From positions 62,001 to 126,000 of the forward strand of contig JAGUCH010000004.1 in the NCBI GenBank assembly GCA_019096065.1: a stretch of 64,000 bases of DNA. Direction: 5' to 3'. Below, in pieces: positions 13,001 to 19,499 of the stretch. Made by a program: the position numbers and the translations under genes. The notes below the pieces were generated by a model. It did not search any database, was not told the origin of the DNA, and saw only the letters and a program-made list of their open reading frames with translations. The DNA is from Paracyclopina nana (taxonomy: Eukaryota > Arthropoda > Copepoda > Cyclopoida > Cyclopettidae). Every line of letters begins with the position of its first letter. Position 1 is the first letter of the stretch.

Positions 13001-16000
13001 ATTTCAGGCTCACTCGGCGAACGCCAACCTTGGGATTCTCCCTTGGAACGTGAGCGTGAACATGTGCGCCACATCTTTGAAGCTCAGCACGTCATCTTCA
13101 TGGAGGAGGCACTGCTGATGGATGGCAATCTATTGCAAGGATTGTATGCCAGAGGAGACACCATCATCCTCTCTTACTCGGACGATTTCGTAAGAATGGA
13201 AGACCCTGAGGGCGGATTGGAGTACTTGAAGAAAAACCTTCAGTACATGTTTCGGGACATCTTCAGATTGGTTGGGCTCAGCAAAGGTGAACACCCGAGC
13301 ACCATGATGGCAGCTGCCCACCCGCCATTGTACTACCACGTCTTGGAGTACTCGAAGGACGAGATGGAGGACTGGCGACCGCCGAAACTTCAGGGACAGC
13401 TGGACGAAGAGGAGCGAGCAATTTGTTCCAGAACCTTGGAGCACTATGAGCGGTTGGCAACCAGGGCGGCCGCCATCAGCATCGGAGCTTCCAAAGAAGC
13501 TGATGATCCAGCAGCCATGCACACCACGGAGCTAGCCAAAGCGGTGATCAATCAAGCCGGTCGGCAACCCATCGCAGGAGATCTGCCCAAGTTCCTTTAT
13601 GTCATGGAACGACTCGCCCATGGCAATCCCGCCAAGATTCATGGTTTGCTCGCCTCGTCCATCTATCCGACTCCAGAGATGAACAACCCAGAGCCGATCC
13701 CTGATATAGTCCCCATCAAGTACTCTGTCCAACCCGAACACCCCGTCAACCTCACCGAAGGAGTCCATCTCTGCCCGAAAACTCAGCATCTGTACGACAC
13801 CAATGGAATCTTCAAGACTCAGAAGAAGAACATCTTCCCGCCGTCGGCACAATGTGCAACTGAGCCATGCAAAATGGATCAGTCCAAATGGACGACCAAG
13901 GACCTCAACCCCATGGAGTTCACGGACAATTTGTGGGGCCACTACCAAGCAAGGGTGGCAGCCATTGACGCCGAGCTGGCTGAAGGCCGTTATGATTGCC
14001 GAACGGCTGGAAAGGAACCTGAGGTCTACCACTTCAACGAAGAATCCACTGAAGAAGAGTGGCAGGAATTCCTCGACCTCTCGGGATTCTTTCAGGACGT
14101 GGAAGCGTATCCAGTGTGCTCGATTGCCTTCAATCCTTGGTGCCCAGGAGCATATGAGGCGTACGCCAACACCACTGTGGAAACTGAGAACGCTTTCACC
14201 ACATTCAAGATGGCCACCGTGAGAGGTAAAATTCTCGTCATTAATTGCAACTATCTGGGAGAAAAGAGAAAGCTGGTCGGCAAAGCAATCCCGGATGAGG
14301 TGGCGGCAATCTTGGAGTCAAATGACGTCCTGAAATGTGGATTCAGCGTGGCATCAGAGCCTAGGTTGAGGGCGTTGGGCATCAGGATGCAAAATTTTTG
14401 CGACATGACCCTGGTAACTGTGGCAGCCTTCCCTCAAGCCGATCATTTAGGAAAACCACGGTCGCCTCACTCCGTCCAAAACTCTCTTGCCTATGCCGCC
14501 CACAAATTAAAATCCCCCAATGTCCCCTTTGCAAAATTGGTCCCAAAACCCGGCAAACCCGATGCTAACAGGGCAAAACCGGCGTACGCCAACCTGGTGG
14601 TAGACCTGCAAACTGCAGATTTTTCATTGCCGTACTACAAGTGGACGAAGGATATGAAGTTGTACAATCGCCTCCAAATGTTTGTGCCGTTCGGCCTGGC
14701 CTTTGGTCTCACCACGGCGTACATGCGTCAGCACGGCATCAACCACAAAGCAAATTGCTTCCCGTATGCCATGTGGGTGCTGTACAGCTTTGAAGGCTTC
14801 CCTCGTTATGGCGATTGGAAGAAGAAGGACGCAGCCTTCACAGCCACGCCGTTCGGCTTAGGGCAGCCTTTTGGTCCGACCGGGTCAGTTGACATCACCA
14901 GGCCTAATTTGCTCACGTGCAACGTGAAGGCGTACGCCAAATTTTTGCACACAGGCCCTGCCATAATGAGGCCTTTGATGAGCTTGAAGCGCAAGATGGC
15001 CCTGGACGCCAATGGCATTTCGACCAACTTCAAACAAAATTTGGAAAACATCTTCCTGAAACCACTGGAGCAAGTCACTCAAAAGGACATGCTGAAGAAA
15101 GTCTTCCTCAAAGGTGCCAACACCGTACACCCGTGTCCAGAATGTGGAAGCTCGGAGCACATGCTCCCCACCAAAGAGTGCCAGGCGATCGCCAAAGAAT
15201 GCGTCTACCCGCCCTGCGCCGACGACAATGAAGGCCACACAATCGGCAACTGCCCAATGGTCCTCAAGAGATGCGAAAGCTGCGACCAACTTGGCCATCT
15301 ACCTCGCCACCACAAGAAACCGGCCATGCTGCTGAAACAGGAACACCTGTGGGCGTGCACTCTGCACCAACAGGCGTACGCCATTGCCATCAGCACTGAA
15401 ATTTCGGTGCAAACCTACCAGAATGAAGAGGGCAAAGATCAGCTCAGATTTGTCTTTAGAAGCCATGGCGAACCTGAAAGCCTCCCCGCCAAACCATTCA
15501 ATGCCTAGGTCGCCTTTCAGGGAGGGGGCAGAAGTTGGTGTACACCGTCTAAAGCCCACAAGGCCGGCTGGATCGGGCCCAGGGTCACTCAATCACCCAA
15601 CCTCTTTTGTTATTATGTCTCATTATCTCATTACTAAGTTTACCGCCATCATTGAATAAAGCAGGCCTTTTTATAAAGTATCATATATTTTGCGATTATG
15701 GTCTTTATTGAGCCTTCCAAGTAGTATGAACAAGTGCAAGTGACTGAAGACATCATTGTGATTCATCGATAGCTTTGTCCACGCGTTCATCTCACCGAGT
15801 ATTTGCTTACCTGCGAAGCAAAGATATCATGGCTATTATCAAAATTCATGTTAAGATGCTTATTTTTTTCTAGATCAAGCAGTGAAATAAGTCACTTTAA
15901 GTTAATGCCGATGTTTATAATGAGCTGTTGTGGAACCATGAACATTAGTAGACCTGTTGTTTTTAATGACTTTTTGGAGAATTGCGATAATGGTTGTTAA

Positions 16001-16839
16001 CATTTATCGTTACTGCACATCAGCTTCCGCTAACTCCCAAGTGTTGCCCTAAAATCCCACCAGGGGCGCTCTATGCCATTAGAGTTGTTATGGCCTGATT
16101 GTCTATAATTTTCAGGGAGTATACCAAGAATGCCTGTGAGCATGAGTGTATGTTCAAGTATGCTTTGGAGAAGTGTGGCTACTGCATTCCTTGGAATCAG
16201 CCCTTTGTCTCTCTCCTTATTCCCCCCGAAGAGCCAAAGAGGTTTTGTGATCTTCAAGAGATGAGGTGCATCATTGGAGCTGCCCTGGATGACACCTCCT
16301 ACAAGAGGTCCAAATGTGTGTGCACTCCATCTTGCTCACTGGTCAAGCTCACTGAGGACAAAATGCTCAAGACCATGGCTCAGCCAAGTGAGTCCATTTG
16401 CAAGGCTGATCCTGGCATTGCTTTCATCAAGAGCATGATTGATGCCACCAAGCTCAACATGACCTTGCTGGCAGCCATGAAGAGCCTCAACTTGACATCC
16501 TATGACCCAAATGGCAACCTATTCCACATGATTGAAGCCAAGGACTACTCTAGCCTTTGCAAGAGCATCATCACCAATGAGTATGCCCAGCTGTCAGTTC
16601 ACATCTTCAATGACTATGCAGTCAAGATCTCCAGCTATGCCAAAGTTACTTTGACTGATCAAATTGCCAGTTTTGGTGAGCTATTTAAAAGCACAAATTT
16701 GCCAAAACAAAAGAATCTTTTCATAGGTGGGACCATGAGCCTTTTCACTGGAATCAGCCTCCTGAGCATTGTGGAAATCCTCTTTTGGATGTGGCAATGC
16801 TTGGCCAATGTGCTCAAATGCCACATTCTCAAGCATTAA
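1095..16839 (+). CDS. DEG/ENaC (pickpocket-like) sodium channel subunit, intron 2 invaded by a retrotransposon
   Basis: Amiloride-sensitive type sodium channel, plasma membrane, two membrane spans. Exons read as 1095-1304, 1723-3026, 16116-16675 and 16727-16839, about 728 residues with all phases agreeing. Exon 1 has the cytosolic family motif TMHGFRYTVSRE and the first membrane span. Exon 2 starts the extracellular domain (W...FP...VVVC). Exon 3 carries the Cys-rich block EYTKNACEHEC...CGYCIP. Exon 4 completes the pore and second membrane span: splicing out 51 bp (16676-16726) restores ASFGGTMSLFTGISLLS, the family signature. Intron 1 holds a MITE-like repeat. Intron 2 is 13,089 bp because of a BEL/Pao element; without it the intron would be about 750 bp. 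Both splice sites of intron 2 are intact, so the gene may still be expressed. The stop overlaps a convergent gene by 11 bases. Confidence 0.85.
1319..1688. repeat. MITE-like dispersed repeat, copy A (channel intron 1)
   Basis: A 370-bp block that aligns along its length with 55542-55924, sharing the stretches AACTTGTCACGTGAT, TTTATGGCTTGAAAGGGT and ATTTATGTAGC/CCTATGTAGC-like text. Ends are loosely inverted: it starts TAAGCC and ends in a degraded AGCTT, where copy B ends GGCTTA. It carries AGATGGCGC near the left end and a decayed AGATGGCAC near the right end. No coding capacity. Confidence 0.7.
3506..3811 (+). repeat. 5' LTR
   Basis: 306 bp starting TGGTGTACACC and ending GGCTATTATCA. Reading base by base I found no difference from 15536-15841. 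It contains AATAAA at 3625-3630 as poly(A) signal. The short palindrome GTGTACAC sits at the very start. Confidence 0.95.
3817..3836 (+). other. Primer-binding site of the BEL/Pao element
   Basis: Starts TGGCGCCGGCAACGTGGGGC five bases after the 5' LTR. The leading TGG complements a tRNA CCA end. The tRNA species is not assigned. Confidence 0.7.
3925..7323 (+). CDS. gag: Gag-like protein of the BEL/Pao element (1132 residues)
   Basis: Structural protein. Residues 1-600 are polar, with acidic and Ser-rich patches; around 605-720 lies a very long run of Ser/Lys/Asp-rich sequence, probably disordered. Residues about 725-830 (MPTFRVESDYFHFREKFKLF onward) resemble the DUF1759 capsid-type region typical of BEL/Pao. 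Zinc knuckle-like Cys/His clusters follow near residues 990-1055 (CPLCQGEHHIPEC, CFRCMRGRHRRPNC, CSKCGSTDHNSWLH). A C-terminal coiled coil rich in Gln, Glu and Lys precedes the stop at 7321-7323. The last sense codons form a -1 slippery heptamer leading into Pol. The frame is intact. Confidence 0.85.
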   Translation: MSEDTPNSSLRRSLRIKGLPPSAEKEVITKLTAANSSGHHTPRNPSQINPRQLAYGNVEEWDFSFASLDATAQHRSTPSIAKTPLQVIPESSGREQLISQLAPGLNLDGNHTSPSPSASEKGPTPVSPHITILGGNDDSSSDSSSDEMADNPPPNPNPEGQPAGGDKGKKPPVMHSPNNADLAKMGFSQLSSMHKEAAAQCRQLRVSIRSWETGQLLPCELFIENSIASLQDIKKKLVAQHTAMYQYGNVCPEEYFRNKTSYDQEINAVSNLIVKLKGWAKSLKKGSTPDDVPNGARPIKSVQQNLASGKKKTQRPALNYDPTSSADTSPSYASNFAKELSATEKKKRADQQPQNQDLIELDESYVDPNATTVGPNGEKSSKKKKKKSTRQGQDGSATDTSTPKAAAKGNQKAPEKAAEEPKTKKTVPLPEETELEHTRKALREKAVRLQLSLDKRESSQQVLGAIAALESTLLIYSQQWGELLDVCPGAAVNYDRYELDFQEILRSAKEAVGLIITQENVLSANMSKIVNPNLFKPKANQNYKYSPSETDKVQYTREGTKLVWIPGTDTYRKAGTVPNELGAGGGDPPSNPNERGATGGDPPSDPDSSDSSSDSSSSSSWGSEDSGDKKRRKKKKKKKSSSSDNEGDRRKKSKKSKKKRKKKKKSSSSSDSSDSDESFWNSDSSQEETSSKKKKKSKTPSETSSTRSSSSRSSKNRPRHRAVKLENIKMPTFRVESDYFHFREKFKLFVHKEKQLGYPEKYIRLCEACEGGPGATFVSNQERNKRGYYRALKKLDKEFYNKERLLDHATVTLQNMAPIDIKKKETVFSVREHLNVFMSHLRSCTRGKMTKGERQAYATMALQNISFTDHTRDHVITFLTGRGEKRFTIKLFDTWASSLMHHHYAAKPLVSVQTLSNPRPAAQGPTKKYEDYKPSFSRGNFSGFNKMAFSTTVDQGSDDPTFQGSDEDTEATANVNSIVFSVVGQDDQLTFLLCPLCQGEHHIPECQKFRNAADSDKYHFVKSSGACFRCMRGRHRRPNCNKKWSCSKCGSTDHNSWLHKAMEELTRSRAGPSKEALAKGELPSQSSRELLEQLRKQQKEVEEVRKQVAALTSAQKPDSRAAPLENNPQVKN
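7314..7320 (+). promoter_or_regulatory. Programmed -1 frameshift site (A AAA AAC) at the gag-pol junction
   Basis: In the Gag frame the codons are GTA AAA AAC TAA, giving the canonical slippery heptamer A AAA AAC right before the Gag stop. A -1 slip moves ribosomes into the Pol frame, which reads KKLIRR onward. The downstream structure was not modelled. Confidence 0.75.
7314..8906 (+). pseudogene. pol: Pol, first segment: protease and reverse transcriptase, ends at an in-frame TAG
   Basis: Reached from Gag by the -1 slip; the same frame is open back to 7092 but that part overlaps Gag and is not conserved-looking. The retroviral-type aspartic protease is seen as FQDTGSELTFI (DTGS active site). 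Reverse transcriptase follows, with the catalytic Asp in FTADISKMYLRF and YVDD in LYVDDLITS. A TAG at 8904-8906 interrupts the RT after SGEEF; the next codons continue the same protein without any shift, so this is a single nonsense change. A CAG to TAG transition is the simplest guess, or a sequence error. Confidence 0.85.
8907..10259 (+). pseudogene. pol: Pol, second segment: RT connection and RNase H
   Basis: Continues in the same frame after the TAG (EVSKQLLEIMDAAQLPLRKW). RNase H is recognised by IHIFTDASDVAYAAAAYLV, with LWTDASVVLTW and HVKGTQNPSDKATRG downstream, the Pao-type RNase H pattern. The frame runs into TGA at 10257-10259, while the protein clearly continues in the -1 frame, so about one base has been lost between roughly 10240 and 10260 (near a run of five A). 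The local sequence does not fit a slippery heptamer in this frame, so a mutation or an assembly error is more likely than programmed shifting. Confidence 0.8.
10240..11791 (+). pseudogene. pol: Pol, third segment: integrase
   Basis: The frame is open from 10136 but is protein-like only from about 10250 (MRGRTYKGEPTWIGRNRLVV). The HHCC zinc finger is HIHEAIGHGYG with CWQCN. The catalytic DDE set is visible in ISLDYAGPF, IRSDQGAGL and NGLAEAAIKNWKR. The C-terminal part (VDPRKFAKRNNWKLGVVEKV) is the usual BEL/Pao DUF5641-like tail, followed by an acidic end. Stop at 11789-11791. This segment has no further breaks. Confidence 0.85.
11792..12331 (+). other. Pol-ORF3 spacer of the retroelement
   Basis: 540 bp without a convincing ORF. 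It is AT-rich in its first half, with an AATAAA at 12077-12082 that could be a poly(A) signal for a gag-pol transcript. A GCCGATCGGC palindrome is at 11913. It may hold the promoter or splice acceptor needed to express ORF3; no TATA box was clear. Confidence 0.4.
12332..15508 (+). CDS. Third ORF of the BEL/Pao element: zinc-knuckle protein with pseudo-exonuclease-like region (1058 residues)
   Basis: Intact frame in the position where an env gene would sit, but with no signal peptide, no clear membrane anchor and no glycoprotein look. Residues 1-150 are Ser/Pro/Arg-rich and disordered. Residues about 570-700 have the layout of the DEDD 3'-5' exonuclease fold: TEEEWQEFLDL, IAFNPWCPG at the Exo I place, ATVRGKILVIN, then DEVAAILESNDVLKCGFSV and RLRALGI. 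The acidic residues expected at Exo I and Exo II are replaced (IAFNPW instead of a D-x-E; E rather than D before the RLRALGI helix), so catalysis is unlikely. Residues about 934-995 hold zinc knuckle-like clusters (CPECGSSEHMLPTKEC, CESCDQLGHLPRHH). Inferred role: RNA binding or particle function. The exonuclease link is my reading, not a database hit. Confidence 0.7.
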   Translation: MSESHDKRGRPASRSPSPTPGTSGNQSANQALRLKAGRRGQSSPPMAPMTEEESSGESVLVLASKRQKTSQSSVEYLGESTRKPRSQSWANMSDRKAPSIQTRPTALGERKPTPYPHMSVMARSSSTTANSEALPKLNLPSDTDSDASAVAAMQPTQDWHELAKPKFKKPVFERLGPHKLGSDIRTMAQAKAAFDLRDTLTSAKKDLRQKLIKNAAAQPNSPLISGSLGERQPWDSPLEREREHVRHIFEAQHVIFMEEALLMDGNLLQGLYARGDTIILSYSDDFVRMEDPEGGLEYLKKNLQYMFRDIFRLVGLSKGEHPSTMMAAAHPPLYYHVLEYSKDEMEDWRPPKLQGQLDEEERAICSRTLEHYERLATRAAAISIGASKEADDPAAMHTTELAKAVINQAGRQPIAGDLPKFLYVMERLAHGNPAKIHGLLASSIYPTPEMNNPEPIPDIVPIKYSVQPEHPVNLTEGVHLCPKTQHLYDTNGIFKTQKKNIFPPSAQCATEPCKMDQSKWTTKDLNPMEFTDNLWGHYQARVAAIDAELAEGRYDCRTAGKEPEVYHFNEESTEEEWQEFLDLSGFFQDVEAYPVCSIAFNPWCPGAYEAYANTTVETENAFTTFKMATVRGKILVINCNYLGEKRKLVGKAIPDEVAAILESNDVLKCGFSVASEPRLRALGIRMQNFCDMTLVTVAAFPQADHLGKPRSPHSVQNSLAYAAHKLKSPNVPFAKLVPKPGKPDANRAKPAYANLVVDLQTADFSLPYYKWTKDMKLYNRLQMFVPFGLAFGLTTAYMRQHGINHKANCFPYAMWVLYSFEGFPRYGDWKKKDAAFTATPFGLGQPFGPTGSVDITRPNLLTCNVKAYAKFLHTGPAIMRPLMSLKRKMALDANGISTNFKQNLENIFLKPLEQVTQKDMLKKVFLKGANTVHPCPECGSSEHMLPTKECQAIAKECVYPPCADDNEGHTIGNCPMVLKRCESCDQLGHLPRHHKKPAMLLKQEHLWACTLHQQAYAIAISTEISVQTYQNEEGKDQLRFVFRSHGEPESLPAKPFNA
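15519..15535 (+). other. Polypurine tract of the BEL/Pao element
   Basis: Purine-rich run (AGGGAGGGGGCAGAAG) directly before the 3' LTR, the expected primer for plus-strand synthesis. Confidence 0.7.
15536..15841 (+). repeat. 3' LTR
   Basis: Same 306 bp as the 5' LTR, with no difference found by eye. Poly(A) signal at 15655-15660. Followed by the target duplication AAATT and the continuation of channel intron 2. Confidence 0.95.
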
Positions 16840-17410
16840 ATTGTTTATTTTTTGTCTTGGCCAGCTTGGACATTGAGATCTTCTTCTGGGTGCTTTCATA
16901 CTGTTGAATCACACTCTTCAGGGACTCAATGTCAATTTCCACAGGCTTGAATGACTCTGCCTCATCCAGGGAATCCACAGATACCTAACAAGGGCCAATA
17001 ATCAGTATTGTTCATTATTTTTTAAGTTTAATATTCACTGTTGAGCTTGTGGATGATTTCCTCTGGTCTGGAGTGACTGTGACACTCAGCTTTCTGCCTG
17101 CTTGAACACTCTCCAGCATTGGCTTGGGCAAATCTTCATCATTGCCAATTTCAGACTCATCTTCTGATTCTGGCCAACCCTCACCAGTATCCAAATCTTT
17201 GTGAAATTATGAATGATGACTTTGTTCATTTAGAATGTATCTACCTAGGATATTTTGAATGGTGGACTTGAAGTCATTGGGGTCCATGCCCAAAAGCAAA
17301 GAAATGTTGGACACATCTGAGCAATTGGAAATGGCTGATAATTTCCTTTGGAAATCACTCGACAACTTCCTTGTTGAGGCTTTCCTCTCCATTTTCAATT
17401 GCCTCTTCAT
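16829..17410 (-). pseudogene. Ecdysoneless-like C-terminal fragment
   Basis: Three minus-strand exons with good borders: 17410-17245, 17196-17039 and 16984-16829, in phase, about 159 residues. The text GMDPNDFKSTIQNILDLD, an acidic stretch (WPESEDESEIGNDED) and FKPVEIDIESLKSVIQQYES recall the C-terminus of Ecdysoneless (ECD/SGT1), a splicing and proteasome-linked factor of 500 or more residues. The N-terminal three quarters are missing: upstream lies an inverted-repeat element and no further coding sequence. It is either a 5'-truncated gene relic or a short gene of unknown role. The stop (16829-16831) lies inside the last channel exon. Confidence 0.4.
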
Positions 17411-17453
17411 GAAAAGAAAGTTTATTCGTATCTCTTATTATTGTCTTTTTAAG

Positions 17454-17969
17454 TTTACGATGTTTCTTCCATACTGATTTTGAAGCCTTTTCAAGTGACA
17501 CAATGAGTCATTTGAGAATAGCGCATTAACAATTAATGGAGATTTCCAAAGTTGAACAAACCTACCTGGCTTTTTTTTAAAAAAAGCCGCATATGGAAAA
17601 CTATTTTAATAATATCGATTTAACTGTGTGTCATTTCTTTTCAATTACCAATTTATGTCATTGTCATGATTCATCGCATTCTTTGTAATGCGCCATTATG
17701 ACTTGATTGTAAAAGTTGTCAAAAGAAAAATAATGAGAACCCCACGACAAATTGTAATTTAAAGAATACACCTAATTATGCAAAATTACGGTCTCAACAA
17801 TATTTTTCAAATTATGATTTTACGCATTATTGCACTATTTTTCTCAGAAAAAGTCAAGTGAGTTTGTTCAACTTTGTAAATCTCCATTAATTGTTAATGC
17901 GCTATCATCAAATGACTCATTGTGTCAATTGAAAAGGCTTCAAAATCAGTATTGAAGAAATGTTGTAAA
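17454..17969. mobile_element. Inverted-repeat (foldback/MITE-like) element, 516 bp
   Basis: Arms of about 105 bp (17454-17561 and 17866-17969) are near-perfect inverted copies, including GCATTAACAATTAATGGAGAT and its complement. The AT-rich centre has no ORF. The arms begin with TTTAC. It sits just upstream of the Ecdysoneless-like fragment and may have truncated it. No transposase is encoded. Confidence 0.75.
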
Positions 17970-17975
17970 AGTTTC

Positions 17976-18860
17976 ATTTCAATTCACGATGAATTAAAAT
18001 ACAGTCGCTTTGACGTATATGCTTACCTTTACAATTAATAGATTTAAAAATAGTATCCTGGTACCTCTATGTAGCGCTAATGGGACGCGGGGACTGAAAG
18101 CCGCAAAACAGTCGCGCGCGCGCGTTATAGATTTTTGCACTGAGAGGGCCATTTCTAAAGCTGTAAAAGGCCAACTGATGTTTTTTTCAGGCCAATTTGC
18201 CCCACAGTGCAGCAGACATGGCCATAAGCTACACATACTGCAGCCATAATTTGGAATTTACAGCTCACATGACATGAAAATAAGTGACACTTTTTTGTGG
18301 GACTAGTAAAAAAACATGCAATGAAAAACTGTGAAACACAGAATAAAAATGACACTTGTGGCATTGAAAAAAAAATAAACACATTTTAAAATCCACTCCC
18401 AATAATTTTTCAATCTGGATTATTACAATTTTATATGGCATGGTGGTTCATAAAACCTTCAGGCTACTTCAGTGTGTGTTTATTTTGCTCATGACACAGC
18501 AATTTCTATTAAACACATTCTGAAATGATGTGCACTTCCAATTGTTTTTCAGGTCAATTCAAGGCCACTTCAAGCTGCCAGCTTTGTTTCAGTTTCATGA
18601 GAATTATGGGAAGATTGGTCAAGTTCAAATTTGACCTTCATTTGTTAGTTCAACTTTTATTTCGGTTATGTACTGCGAAACGATTTCCTCGTGTTATAAT
18701 TCAGTTTACCAATCCGACTCAGCTGTTTTGTGTTTCAGTTCTTTCCAGGCATATTAGGGGATATAAAGCAATTTATGGCCCGAGATTTTCCAATTTTTTT
18801 TTGGGGGGGACATAAGCTAATTTTATGCCCCTAATATTCAATGGAACACAAAAGAAACTC
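17976..18860. other. Intergenic, no gene recognised
   Basis: AT-rich sequence with a short (CG)n run near 18113-18123. I see no coding sequence or repeat I can name. Confidence 0.3.
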
Positions 18861-18879
18861 CAAAGTATTTAGAATAAAG

Positions 18880-18952
18880 TGACAACCTAGATTTGAACCT
18901 TAAACAGGTGGATTAAGAAACAGACGCTCTAACCACTGAGCTATAAAAACCA
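18880..18952 (-). repeat. tRNA-like relic 1 (possible SINE head)
   Basis: The minus strand has an A-box-like TAGCTCAGTGG (18933-18943) and a B-box-like GGTTCAAAT (18891-18899) at tRNA spacing. The acceptor stem does not pair, so it is not a functional tRNA by inspection. Confidence 0.45.
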
Positions 18953-19017
18953 ATGCATTTGCTGTTACAGGACCATTTTATCATTGCATGTTTAAGCCAG
19001 ATGATGGAATTAGAAAT

Positions 19018-19094
19018 TGAGGCAAAACTAGGATTTGAACCTCAGATGGCTGAATCTAGATTCCAATGCTCCAACCGTTGAGCTATAAAACACT
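19018..19094 (-). repeat. tRNA-like relic 2 (possible SINE head)
   Basis: The minus strand has a TAGCTCAACGG A-box-like site (19075-19085), a D-stem GCTC/GAGC and a GGTTCAAATCC B box (19031-19041). The acceptor stem is not paired. Same orientation as relic 1 and about 140 bp away. Confidence 0.45.
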
Positions 19095-19499
19095 AGATTA
19101 ACTTGATTAAATCACTCAAAAATCGTAATATAGCATTTAAAAATGAATGTATTCTTCGCTGGGGAAATTGAAATTGAGCTGTCAAAAAGTTGACCTTGGA
19201 TTTTAAAATGATAAAACGCGAGTTAAAGTTTTGCAAGCCCGAGCCAGCGAGACATGTAATTTTTCACTCAAATCTTTAATGGCCCTACTTTATGATCTTA
19301 AAATTGACTCAGCTGCCTCAAATTTTCAGAAGAGGTCTGCAATGGGTCAAGAATGGTGAGATTGCTCTTAGATGGAAATAAGTACTACTGTGGATGTTTC
19401 ACTAAATCTACAAGTAGGGGTTGACTCATGTGCCTCAGATGTCAGGTCTCAGAAGACCCCTTTTTCATTTCATATCAGTCTATTATCATCTCTGGGCAG

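Larger units (their letters stand above)
4512..15382. repeat. Dispersed palindrome GGCGNNCGCC, 19 copies inside the retroelement
   Basis: Copies start at 4512, 5316, 5863, 6478, 6834, 7149, 7724, 7907, 8375, 10690, 11766, 13016, 13374, 13465, 14158, 14581, 14929, 15184 and 15373. A related form GCCGNNCGGC occurs at 9384, 10909, 11056, 11913, 13998, 14686 and 14848. The first set lies in Gag, Pol and ORF3, none in the LTRs, and uses all three codon phases: AxA (GCG-NNC-GCC) most often, but also GDR/GER and WRP/RRT readings. Confidence 0.85.
3506..15841 (+). mobile_element. BEL/Pao LTR retrotransposon, 12,336 bp, recent insertion
   Basis: Complete element bounded by 306-bp LTRs of the TG...CA type and a 5-bp target duplication AAATT (3501-3505 and 15842-15846). 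The unit-1 paralogue at 3116-3140 shows the uninterrupted target. Order: LTR, primer-binding site, Gag (3925-7323), Pol in the -1 frame (7314-11791, with one stop and one frameshift), third ORF (12332-15508), polypurine tract, LTR. The pol order protease, reverse transcriptase, RNase H, integrase, together with the RT/RNase H type and 5-bp duplication, places it in BEL/Pao. It sits in sense orientation in the channel intron. Confidence 0.95.
2991..16072 (+). repeat. Tandem duplication of an exon-intron border, second copy split by the retrotransposon
   Basis: Unit 1 is 2991-3355 and unit 2 begins at 3366 (offset 375). Unit 2 runs to 3505 and resumes at 15842-16072 after the BEL/Pao element. 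The unit contains the last 36 bases of channel exon 2, its splice donor and about 330 bases of intron, ending in CCCACCAGGGG. Unit 2 therefore holds a spare splice donor (ttcag|gtatag) without an acceptor before it. Confidence 0.85.

Noticed and set aside
12332-15508. ORF3 as an envelope glycoprotein
   Set aside because: No signal peptide, no cleavage or fusion region and no clear anchor; zinc knuckle-like clusters at the C-terminus argue against it.
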